Shown piece by piece: positions 34,537 to 43,139 of a DNA stretch of 64,000 nt. The notes beneath the pieces were generated by a model, which worked only from the letters and a program-made list of their open reading frames with translations, was not told where the DNA came from and did not search any database. Source of the DNA: Agrobacterium vitis (GTDB taxonomy: Bacteria; Pseudomonadota; Alphaproteobacteria; Rhizobiales; Rhizobiaceae); assembly GCF_014926405.1 (NCBI RefSeq), contig NZ_JACXXJ020000003.1, positions 1 through 64,000 of the forward strand. The letters run 5' to 3'. Numbering within the stretch: the stretch's first letter is position 1; each line of letters starts with the position of its first letter. The position numbers and the translations under genes are program-made.

Positions 34537-35148
34537 ATGAACACCGTTTTTATCGCAGGTTCCATATCAATCAGCCGCCTGCATGAGAAAGTTAAAAGTA
34601 GGATTGAGAAGATCGTCGCGTCCGACCTCGATATTGTCGTCGGAGACGCAGACGGCGCGGATACATCGATCCAACAGTGCCTTGTTGAGTATGGCGCTAA
34701 GAGAGTGACCGTCTTTTGCAGCGGTGATCGGCCGCGCAATAACTTGGCTGAATGGCCGGTCACTCATATTCACCCGAAAGCGCCGCCCGGTAGTCGAGCC
34801 TTTTACACTGCTAAAGACATCGAGATGGCCCACGCCAGCAATTACGGCCTAATGGTTTGGGATTGCAAGAGCACAGGCACACTGAGCAATGTCATTCAGC
34901 TAATAAAAGAAGACAAAAAGTCCGTTGTGTTCGTAAATAAAAATAAGGATTTCGTCACTGTCGCTGACGAAGAGGGGTTGAACTACCTGCTTACGTTTAT
35001 GTCCGACCACGCTCGTACCAAAGCAGAGGAAAAGATCGGCCTATCCTCGAAAATTGCGGACATATCGCAAAAGCAATTCACTCTCGATGTCAACGACAGC
35101 GAGCTAGAGCAAAAGAGCAAAAAAAAACGCACCCCATATGGCGCCTAG
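34537..35148 (+). CDS. SLOG-like nucleotide-binding protein
   Basis: 203 residues. FIAGSISISRLHEKVKSRIE followed by LDIVVGDADGADTSIQQCLV is the Rossmann-like SLOG fold (DprA/LOG/DUF2493 superfamily), with the G-x-x-x-GAD nucleotide motif near residues 35-40. A C-terminal acidic/lysine-rich tail (KKKRTPYGA) follows. It starts four bases after the phosphoribosyltransferase stop, so the two form one operon. SLOG domains bind or process NAD-like nucleotides or ADP-ribose in defence systems such as Thoeris. The role here is inferred from the fold. Confidence 0.72.
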   Translation: MNTVFIAGSISISRLHEKVKSRIEKIVASDLDIVVGDADGADTSIQQCLVEYGAKRVTVFCSGDRPRNNLAEWPVTHIHPKAPPGSRAFYTAKDIEMAHASNYGLMVWDCKSTGTLSNVIQLIKEDKKSVVFVNKNKDFVTVADEEGLNYLLTFMSDHARTKAEEKIGLSSKIADISQKQFTLDVNDSELEQKSKKKRTPYGA

Positions 35149-35467
35149 ACCCTACCATGAGACCACCTCCAAGCGTGTGGTTTCGGGGGGCGAAAAAAGC
35201 ATAGCCAATGCGACCAATCCAGCGGATGGAGACTCCGCATGTGCCCAAAACATGAAATTGCGTGTGATTTTAATCACGGCGATTGGGAGCCGTGTGAAAG
35301 CAAAGGGTTGGACGCAGGCGGAAGCTGCCCGGCTACTTGGCGTAACTCAGCCTCGTGTGTCAGATCTGCTCCGGCACGAGGTAGGCGTTTTCGGCTTGGA
35401 CACGTTGATCAATATGGCTGCTGCTGCTGGGTTGAATGTTGAAATGCGTGTCAGCGACGCTGTCTAA
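35138..35467 (+). CDS. XRE/HigA2-like antitoxin-type regulator
   Basis: 109 residues if the ATG at 35138 is used (overlapping the SLOG gene by 11 bases); the conserved part begins at about residue 40. KAKGWTQAEAARLLGVTQPR and VSDLLRHEVGVFGLDTLINM form the helix-turn-helix of COG5606-type XRE antitoxins. Its N-terminal third does not match the family's usual opening, so it may be degraded or the start may be the Met at MKLRVILITA. No RelE/HigB toxin lies before it, unlike normal gene pairs. It may regulate the PRTase-SLOG operon. Confidence 0.7.
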   Translation: MAPRPYHETTSKRVVSGGEKSIANATNPADGDSACAQNMKLRVILITAIGSRVKAKGWTQAEAARLLGVTQPRVSDLLRHEVGVFGLDTLINMAAAAGLNVEMRVSDAV

Positions 35468-35487
35468 TTGATCATTATAGTCGAAGG

Positions 35488-36257
35488 CTAACTCTTGATT
35501 GGATCCTGAGTGATCCCTTCATAAAAGAACTTCAGTACATATACGTCAAAACGGGAAAGGCTAGGTATTTTGCTGATAGTTTCCAAGCCTATCGACTGAA
35601 AAGCTTTTATCGCGGTGGGCAGATCAAGGCTGGGGTCGTTGAAATTCATGGCGCCGCTCCGATGAATTTTTCGCGAAATCATTCTTGGTAGCCCGTACTC
35701 TTCTAGCTGATAAACGGCGCCGGGCAAAAACGCATGCCCCAGTCGCGCAATAAAAGGTGACACATCTACATTGGGATCGACGATGACCTTGTGAAGTTCA
35801 TTGGCGTCGCTCAGCAAAGTAGTGAGCTTGAACGTTACCGTACGTTCAAGCTGAAAGAACAACTCCACGTCAATTCCCTCATCATCAAGCTCCAGCAATA
35901 GATCCGGAATTTCCCGGCGCCAGTTTCTCGAGAGAATTTTCACAAAGGAGACAAGCTTACTGAATTTCACATCCCATCCCGCCGGGCTGAGATTTATGAT
36001 CAAATAAAGCAATCGATCCCAATGGTCGGGATTATCGGAGTTGAGGTAAGCTAAGCCACGCCATTCCTCGGGCTGTGCCTTCATATTCTCAGCGACCCGC
36101 ATGATGAAATCTGAGTCACTGTTTTGCAGCACATTGCTCTTGCTCAAGCGCGCAAATTCCTCAGGTCCAAGGATGTTGCCCATCGTGCTCTTGTACTCAA
36201 CGATTTTCTGGACCTGTTCGTGCGTCAGGGATTCACGGTGCAATTCCTCATCAATGT
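35488..36257 (-). pseudogene. C-terminal part of a helicase-like gene, cut by the Tn3-family element
   Basis: The reverse frame from the transposon edge gives about 255 residues: HIDEELHRESLTHEQVQK and on through FVKILSRNWRREIPDLLLEL, VELFFQLERTVTFKLTTLLS and AFLPGAVYQLEEYGLPRMIS to the stop at 35488. I associate this helical text with the tails of large helicase/ATPase defence proteins. Upstream, the frame meets a TGA within the transposon's inverted repeat, so the N-terminal part is lost. A TTG at 36243 could start a short protein, but most likely this is a relic. Confidence 0.7.
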
Positions 36258-37634
36258 GGGGTCAGAACAAGAGCAGTTCGAAATCGTACGCTAAGCCCGA
36301 ACGAAGCGTGAACAATGCCATAGCTCGGGTTTTAGGCATTCGATCTCTGTGGATTGCCATCGACATGCGCCAGTTTTGATTTCGCTGTCCGGCCCGACTC
36401 GACGACGCTCAGCGCAGATTGGTCATGGATGGAGTCAGGCAATGGCAAAGCGCAAGCTTCTCAAAGATCAAGATCGTCGAAAGCTTATCGACATACCAGT
36501 CGACGAGGACAGCCTGATCCGACACTATTCGTTGTCATTGGCGGATCGCCTGGAGATCGAACTGCGGAGACGTAATCACAACCGGCTCGGCTTTGCCATT
36601 CAGCTATGTCTGATGCGATACCCGGGTCGAGTGCTGGGGGCAGAAGAAATTCCGCCACGCGCCATGCTGAGATTTGTTGCTGATCAGATCGGCGCCGCCC
36701 CGGAAGCATTTTCGCTCTATGCACGCCGTGAAGAAACCCGTCGGGATCACACAGCACGGCTAATGATGTATCTGGATACGAGAAGCGCGACGCTACAAGA
36801 TCGCCGCGCCGCGTTGTTGGTGGCAATTCATGCGTCGACCACGTCCGACGACGGTGCTGCGATAGTCAGTTCAGTTGTCGCCGCGTTTCGTGAACGCGGC
36901 GCTCTTCTACCGGCGATCGACACGATCGAACGGATTGGCCTTGCCGGCCGTGCGATAGCTCGCCGTTGGGCAGAGACAACTCTGATTAAAGACATCCCGC
37001 TCGATACGTTCCGATCATTGGACCGGCTGTTAGAAGTGGACCCGTCGATCGGCCAGACGCGCTTCCATTGGCTACGCTCAGCGCCAGAAGCACCAAGTGC
37101 GTCGAATCTGGTCGGGCTGACAGAGCGGATAGCCTTTCTGCGGCGGCTGGAGATCGATCCGACGTTACAGGCGCGCATATCAGCAGGACGGTGGGACCAG
37201 ATGATCCGGGAGGGTAACGCAACCCCGGCCTGGCTTGCCAACGACTTCAATGCCAGCCGTCGCCACGCTCTGATTGTGGCTCAAGTCATCAAGCTTTGCC
37301 AGAAGCTCACGGACGATGCGGTGACGATGTTCATCAAACTAATGGGTAAGTTGTTCTCGCAAGCCAACAACCGAAAGAAGCAGCGGCAAATGGACTGCAG
37401 AGCGAACACCGCCAAAGCGCTGCGCATGTTCCTCGATACCATCTCCGCGCTGCAGTCCGCCAACGACCATGGTCGGAATGCATTGGCTGTTCTCGACCAA
37501 AGAGTCGGCTGGGACCGACTGCTTCGGATGAAACCTGAACTGGAGTCGATGGTCGACGACAACGAGGCGCCGTCGTTGACCGTAGCAGCCGAGCAATATG
37601 CGACCGTCCACAAATACACTGGTGCATTCCTTCA

Positions 37635-38567
37635 GAAGCTGCCTCAAAAAGAAGTGGGTGATTTCAACAGGTTATGATTCCTTCGGATTTGCAAAGATTC
37701 GATGGAGTTCACGATGGCCTGGACTGAAATCACCCGTCGGCAATATGCCCGGCGAACGGCACGCTACGCAAGTGACATGACAGATCGGGAATGGCTTTTG
37801 ATGGAGCCTTTTCTGCCGATGCCCCGCCGCTTGGGCCGCCCCCGCACCACTGATTTGCGCGAGGTCGTCGACGCTCTGCTTTACATCGCCACGACTGGTT
37901 GCCAGTGGCGCATGCTGCCGAAGGATTTCCCGCCCTGTTCGACCGTCCAGCGTTATTTCTATGAATGGCGCGCGCTGGGACTTTGGGCGCGCGTCAACCA
38001 TCATCTGGTGATGGAGGCCCGCGAGCTGGAGGGCAGAGAGGCAAGTCCGACGGCCGGTGTGATCGATAGCCAGAGCGTGAAAACCACGGAAAGCGGTGGC
38101 ATACGAGGCTATGATGCGGGCAAGAAAACTAAAGGGCGCAAGCGCCATATCATCGTCGATACGCTTGGTCTGATGGTCGGTCTCATGGTTCACAGCGCCG
38201 ACATCCAGGATCGCGATGGCGCTCCCGATCTCCTTAAATCCATCCGCCACAGGTGGCCATGGTTGCTACACGTCTTCGCCGATGGTGGTTACGCGGGCAA
38301 CAAGTTGAAGCAACGGCTGAAGAAGATCGGGCGCTGGACGATTGAGATCATCAAGCGATCAGACAAGGCGAAAGGCTTCGAGGTTCTACCGCGTCGCTGG
38401 GTGGTCGAGCGGACCTTCGCCTGGCTCGGTAGATGCCGAAGATTGGCCAAGGACGTCGAACGCTCCATCGCATCAGCCGAGGCATGGATCATGATCGCCC
38501 ACATTCGCCTGATAACCAGACGGCTCGCAAGGTATCGATATCGTTGAGGACTTTTCGAGTCCGACTC
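37635..38567 (+). mobile_element. IS5-family (IS1031-group-like) insertion sequence, 933 bp
   Basis: The ends GAAGCTGCCTCAAAAAG (left) and GAGTCGGACTCGAAAAG (right, read inward) match at 12 of 17 bases. TCA is repeated on both sides (37632-37634 and 38568-38570), fitting the TNA duplication of this IS5 subgroup. A single open transposase gene fills the element. It sits inside the tnpA gene of the Tn3-family unit. Confidence 0.9.
37714..38547 (+). CDS. IS5-family transposase
   Basis: 277 residues from the ATG at 37714 (GATGGAGTTCACG before it); a Met four codons earlier is also in frame. N-terminal 'WLLMEPFLPMPRRLGRPRTT' and LYIATTGCQWRMLPKDFPPC are the IS5 N-domain. The DDE signatures are VIDSQSVKTTESGG, LHVFADGGYAG and the Y-(2)-R-(3)-E region RRWVVERTFAWLGRCRRLAK. 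It is full length, in one frame, so the element can probably still transpose. Confidence 0.95.
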   Translation: MAWTEITRRQYARRTARYASDMTDREWLLMEPFLPMPRRLGRPRTTDLREVVDALLYIATTGCQWRMLPKDFPPCSTVQRYFYEWRALGLWARVNHHLVMEARELEGREASPTAGVIDSQSVKTTESGGIRGYDAGKKTKGRKRHIIVDTLGLMVGLMVHSADIQDRDGAPDLLKSIRHRWPWLLHVFADGGYAGNKLKQRLKKIGRWTIEIIKRSDKAKGFEVLPRRWVVERTFAWLGRCRRLAKDVERSIASAEAWIMIAHIRLITRRLARYRYR

Positions 38568-40409
38568 TCAGGCATTCACGTTCCGCTCGGCGCGTCGCCA
38601 CGATCCACTTTTAGCGGCAATTGGACTGCTTAAACGGCTTTATGCCGAAAAGCGGCGGCCACTCCCTGATCGCGTCCCGCTCACCCACCTTAGCCAAACT
38701 GAGCGCCGGCTCATCTTCGAACGGGAAAAACCCGATCGCCGTCTCTACGAGATCGCAACGCTCGCTTCTTTGCGAGACCGGCTTCGATCTGCGGAGATCT
38801 GGGTCGATGGCAGCCGATCTTTCCGGCCCATTGATGAGCATCTGATGCCGCGAACAACATTCATCACGATGAAGGAAGAAGATCGTCTCGGTTTGGGGGT
38901 CCAGAGCGACGGCGCGCAGTGGCTTGCCGAAGCGAGTCAGATGCTCGAGTTCAACCTGCAGCGTCTGGCGCACAGGGCACGATCCGGAAAGCTCGAAGGA
39001 GTTCGTCTTGAAGCCGGAACCTTGATAATCACACCAACTGCCAGCGAAATCCCTGTGGCCGCGGAGGCACTGAATGCCGAGATCAGCGATATGTATCCGT
39101 TGGTCGAGGTTCCCGACCTGTTAAGGGAAGTGCATGAATGGACCGGCTTTGCGGATCACTTCACGCATGTTCGGACCGGCGACGTCCCAAAAAATGTTTC
39201 TGCAATGCTCGCTGGTGTACTGGCCGATGCTACGAACCTTGGCCCCAAACGAATGGCGGGTGCCTCCAAGGGGATTAGCGCTCACCAGATTGGGTGGATG
39301 CGCACATTCCACGCCCGATCGGAGACATACCGCACGGCTCAAGCGTGCATCACCGATGCCCACACCCAGCATCCGCATTCGCGCCTTTGGGGCAATGGCA
39401 CGACGTCATCGTCCGATGGCCAATTCTTCCGTGCGAGCGACCGGGCTGCAAAGCGCGGCGACATCAATTTGCATTACAGTAGCGAGCCCGGATCGAAATT
39501 CTATAGCCATCTGTCAGATCAATACGGCTACTTCAGCATTTTGCCCATCAGTCCCACCGAGAGCGAGGCGGCGTATGTGCTCGATGGGCTATTCGATCAG
39601 GACACTGTCCTCGATATCCATGAACACTTTACCGACACAGGCGGCGCGAGTGATCATATCTTCGGGCTCTTCGCCTTGATCGGAAAGCGGTTCTCACCGC
39701 GACTGCGCAATCTCAAAGACCGGAAGTTCCACACGCTAGAAAAGAGCGGTGCATATCCGGCGCTGTCGAACCACATCGGGGCTCCGATCAATACCAGTCT
39801 GATTCTCGATCATTGGGACGATCTGCTCCATCTCGCTGCGTCGATCACGACGCGGTCCGTGGTGCCGTCTACGATACTCAAGAGGCTGTCTGCGTCGCCT
39901 AAGCAAAGCCATCTTGCGAGGGCGCTCCGCGAGCTCGGCCGTATCGAAAGGTCGCTCTTCATGATCGAATGGTACTCAAGTCCGGCACTACGGCGGAGAT
40001 GCCAAGCCGGTCTCAACAAGGGCGAGGCCGCCCATAAGATGAAACGGGCTGTGTTCTTCCACGAGCGGGGCGAGATCCGCGACCGGTCGTTCGAGAGCCA
40101 AGCATTCCGCGCCTCAGGGCTCAATCTCGTCGTCAGTGCAATCGTGCACTGGAATACGGTCTATCTTGATCGCGCGGTCACACAGCTGAAACGAGCGGGA
40201 CGAGACATTCCTGATACTCTGTTGAAGCACATCTCGCCGCTGAGTTGGGAACATATCAACCTTACAGGCATCTACACCTGGGATGCCGAACATCAGATGC
40301 CCAACGGATTTCGACCGCTCCGTCTGCCAGTCGGCCTACGGCGGGTCGCATAAGTTCTCATTCCGTTCGCCCTTAGCGTACGATTTTGCACTGCTCTTGT
40401 TCTGACCCC

Positions 40410-40883
40410 TACCTGCCGGATTCACGACACCATTCCGAACCGCTTTATCAATCCAGCGTATTATGCTGTTTCAATCCTCAATTGCTGAAGCTCTCCAATC
40501 CGGTGGATCTTGATGCCTATATGGCCGCACAACATGCGGTGATCTCGCAGACGGACAGCCTGCATGGCTGCGTCAAGGATGCGCTGGAGCATGCAGGTGC
40601 AGAATTGGAAGTCGTTGCGGCAGCTCCCGATTTCATGTCGATATTGGCAACGGCGCGTTCATCTGCGGTCATTGCCACCGTATCATCGCGTATTGCACTT
40701 CGTTATGGCCCGCTGTTGGGACTTGAGGTCAGCCCAGTGCCACTGGCGCTTTCTTTTCCACCCGTGGCAATGGTTTGGCCGCTCCACATGGACAGCGATC
40801 TGGGCTGCGCATGGTTGCGGCAGCAAGTACGTGAGGCGATGATGGGGAAGAACGAGAGCAACGTCGCGGATATCGCGGCGTGA
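40410..40883 (+). pseudogene. C-terminal half of a LysR-family regulator gene
   Basis: From the right edge of the Tn3-family unit the forward frame reads SEPLYQSSVLCCFNPQLLKL, then HGCVKDALEHAGAELEVVAA and SSRIALRYGPLLGLEVSPVP up to the stop at 40883. This is the effector-binding domain of a LysR-type regulator, about 150 of 300 residues. The DNA-binding half is absent, so it was cut off by the transposon or a deletion next to it. The gene faces the tct/ttu genes and may have been a regulator of that region. Confidence 0.82.
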
Positions 40884-41113
40884 TTCCATAAAGATCAGGG
40901 GGTGTTTGATGGCCTCGCCTTGACGGGAATCGAACTTTCGGTTCCAGTTGTTTCGGTTAAGCCTTTGATCTGCAAGCCTGCTACAGCAACTGGGCGGCGA
41001 AAGTTTATTATAGAAAATAATCACACCATTCGGCGTTCGCGAAAGAAGGTAGCTCTTACACCCCATCACTTGAAAACTCGCCCTGGCGCCCGGGGACATG
41101 AAAATGTCCGGCA

Positions 41114-42622
41114 TCAGTCATCCTCTACGAACACCTGATCGCGCTTGGAACGTATCGACGGTAGGAGCGCCAGGATTACGCAGACCAGACCCAGGCCGAG
41201 CAGCGATGCAGCGATCGGGTTTGTGACGAACACCGTCGCGTCGCCGCGGGAGATGATCATCGCCCGCCGGAGATGCTCCTCGAGCAGCGGCCCCAGAACG
41301 AATCCCAGCAGAAGGGGTGCCGGTTCGCAGCCCACACGGATCAGCACGTAGCCAAGTATGCCCGAGACGATGATTGCATAGACGTCGAAGGGGTTGTTGT
41401 TGATGGAATAACATCCGATCGAGGCAAAGATGACGATGGCCGGAAACAGCATGCGGTAGGGAATGGTCAGCATCTTCACCCACAGCCCGATCAGCGGCAG
41501 GTTGAGGATCACCAGCAACAGGTTACCGATCCACATCGATGCGATGATGCCCCAGAACAGCGCCGGCTGGCTGGTAATGACGTCCGGCCCCGGCGTGATC
41601 CCCTGCAGGATAAAGGCGCCAACAATGAGTGCCATGACTGGATGGGCCGGAATGCCGAGGGTAAGCAGCGGAATGAAGGACGTCTGCGCCGCAGCGTTGT
41701 TGGCGCTTTCGGGTCCCGCCACGCCTTCGATCGCGCCATGGCCAAATTCGGCCGGATTTTTCGACAGGTTCTTCTCGACCGAATAGCTGGCAAAGGACGC
41801 CAATACGTGACCGCCGCCCGGCAATACGCCGAGAAGCGAGCCAAGCGCCGTTCCCCGCAATACAGGGCCGATAATCCGCCGGAAATCGTCTCTCGTCAGC
41901 CAAAGGTTCGTGACGTGTTTCACTCCGATTTCGCGCGTGTGCTCGTTCTGAAGGTTGCGGAAGATTTCGGAGACCCCGAATATTCCAACAGCAATCGAAA
42001 CAAAGTTGATCCCCTGCGACAATTCCAGGCGACCGAACGTGAAGCGCTCCTCGCCCGTATAGATGTCCTGGCCCACCGTCCCAAGCAGCAAGCCGATGAC
42101 GATCATGCCCAGCGCCTTGAGGACCGAACCGTGAGCGAGTGAGATCGAAACGAGCAGCCCGAGAACGATCAGGGCAAAATATTCCGGCGCGCCAAATTCG
42201 AGCGCGATGGAGGCAAGCGGCGGAGCCGCGATCGCCAACAGCATTGTTGCCACGCAGCCTGCGAAGAAGGATCCGAGCGCCGCGGTTGCCAATGCTTGGC
42301 CGGCACGACCCTTTCGGGCCATCTGATAGCCATCGATCGCTGTGACAGCGGAAGAACTTTCCCCCGGCAGGTTGATGAGGATTGCTGTTGTGGACCCACC
42401 ATACTGGGCGCCGTAGTAGATGCCCGAAAGCATGATCAAGGACGTTACCGGGGAGAATGTAAACGTGATCGGCAGAAGCATCGCGATCGTCGCTGTCGGC
42501 CCGATGCCGGGCAATACGCCAACGAGCGTGCCGAGCAGTACGCCAACGAAACACCAGACGATGTTTATCGGCGTGAGAGCCGTTTCGAAGCCAAGGGCAA
42601 GATTCGAGATCAGATCCATCAT
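41114..42622 (-). CDS. tctA: Tripartite tricarboxylate transporter, large membrane subunit TctA
   Basis: About 502 residues from the ATG at 42622 (GAGGTGCTCACC before it). Around 11-12 membrane helices with the signature 'GVLPGIGPTATIAMLLPITF' and YYGAQYGGSTTAILINLPGE near the start. TctA is the ion-coupled permease of the TTT uptake system. It follows tctB by ten bases. Together with tctC and the ttuC gene in the same operon, tartrate or a related hydroxy-dicarboxylate is the likely cargo. Gene order on the strand is tctC, ttuC, tctB, tctA. Confidence 0.93.
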   Translation of the reverse strand: MMDLISNLALGFETALTPINIVWCFVGVLLGTLVGVLPGIGPTATIAMLLPITFTFSPVTSLIMLSGIYYGAQYGGSTTAILINLPGESSSAVTAIDGYQMARKGRAGQALATAALGSFFAGCVATMLLAIAAPPLASIALEFGAPEYFALIVLGLLVSISLAHGSVLKALGMIVIGLLLGTVGQDIYTGEERFTFGRLELSQGINFVSIAVGIFGVSEIFRNLQNEHTREIGVKHVTNLWLTRDDFRRIIGPVLRGTALGSLLGVLPGGGHVLASFASYSVEKNLSKNPAEFGHGAIEGVAGPESANNAAAQTSFIPLLTLGIPAHPVMALIVGAFILQGITPGPDVITSQPALFWGIIASMWIGNLLLVILNLPLIGLWVKMLTIPYRMLFPAIVIFASIGCYSINNNPFDVYAIIVSGILGYVLIRVGCEPAPLLLGFVLGPLLEEHLRRAMIISRGDATVFVTNPIAASLLGLGLVCVILALLPSIRSKRDQVFVEDD

Positions 42623-42632
42623 GGTGAGCACC

Positions 42633-43100
42633 TCATAGTCCGAAAACCGGCCCGAATGTCGGAATGGCAACTGCCAGCCCGACCTTGAAGACCAGATAGC
42701 AAAGAGTGGCAATGACGGCGGCCATCATAGCCGCCGATACCAGCGAGTTTCGGCGAGACGCGAGTGCCGTCATGAACGTGCACAGCAGGACGACGGGTAC
42801 GAGCCCAAGATCGCGGGCTCCGGCCGCAAAGATGGCAAGTGCCAGACAGATAAGGACGAGCCCGCGCCAGGGCACGGAACCATCGGTCGGCTCCGGCTCA
42901 CTACGCAAGCCATCAAGGCCGATGACGACGCCTAGTGCGCCCAATACGAAAGCGAGCACCACCGGGAAAAAGCCCGGGCCCATCTGGGTCGCGGTCCCGA
43001 ACTCATATCTTAGACCCTGCACAGCGAACGAGGCCGCGATGGCGATGAAGATGCCACCGGCAATCAGGTTTTTCCGGGTGTACTTTTCGAGTGTAGCCAT
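42633..43100 (-). CDS. tctB: Tripartite tricarboxylate transporter, small membrane subunit TctB
   Basis: 155 residues with four membrane helices (about 12-30, 43-61, 81-100 and 118-140). The text GTATQMGPGFFPVVLAFVLG is the TctB signature. The poorly conserved small subunit supports TctA in the inner membrane. A ribosome site, GGGAGGAGACC, precedes the ATG. It sits between ttuC copy 1 (40 bases upstream) and tctA (10 bases downstream) in the same operon. Confidence 0.92.
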   Translation of the reverse strand: MATLEKYTRKNLIAGGIFIAIAASFAVQGLRYEFGTATQMGPGFFPVVLAFVLGALGVVIGLDGLRSEPEPTDGSVPWRGLVLICLALAIFAAGARDLGLVPVVLLCTFMTALASRRNSLVSAAMMAAVIATLCYLVFKVGLAVAIPTFGPVFGL

Positions 43101-43139
43101 GGTCTCCTCCCCTCTGGCGTCCCCTGACGGTCCTCCCGT

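Larger units (their letters stand above)
36442..40353 (+). pseudogene. tnpA: Tn3-family transposase TnpA, split by IS5-family insertion
   Basis: Removing bases 37635-38570 restores one open frame of 991 residues, from MAKRKLLKDQDRRKLIDIPV to [10 protein letters not shown]. It reads through the junction as [17 protein letters not shown]. This is the usual size for Tn3 transposases. The catalytic regions are intact in the second half: [27 protein letters not shown] and the Glu region [16 protein letters not shown]. As it stands the protein is interrupted near residue 398, so the element cannot move by itself but could if the IS were lost precisely. Confidence 0.93.
36258..40409 (+). mobile_element. 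Transposase-only Tn3-family element (IS1071-like size), interrupted by an IS5 insertion
   Basis: The two ends are 46-base inverted repeats starting GGGGTCAGAACAAGAGCAGT (36258-36303 and 40364-40409) that differ at four positions and contain the TACGCTAAG box of the Tn3 family. Without the inserted IS (933 bp plus 3-bp duplication) the unit is 3216 bp, almost the size of IS1071, and holds only tnpA: no resolvase and no res site found. The flanking five bases (AATGT and TACCT) differ, so there is no target duplication. Confidence 0.92.

Noticed and set aside
36253..40414. Possible 5-bp target duplication of the Tn3-family unit
   Set aside because: The flanks AATGT and TACCT do not match; no shift of the ends within the terminal repeat gives a match.
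41273..42142. Long forward frame opposite tctA, and similar ones opposite both ttuC copies
   Set aside because: High-GC antisense shadows; the genes on the reverse strand have clear family signatures.
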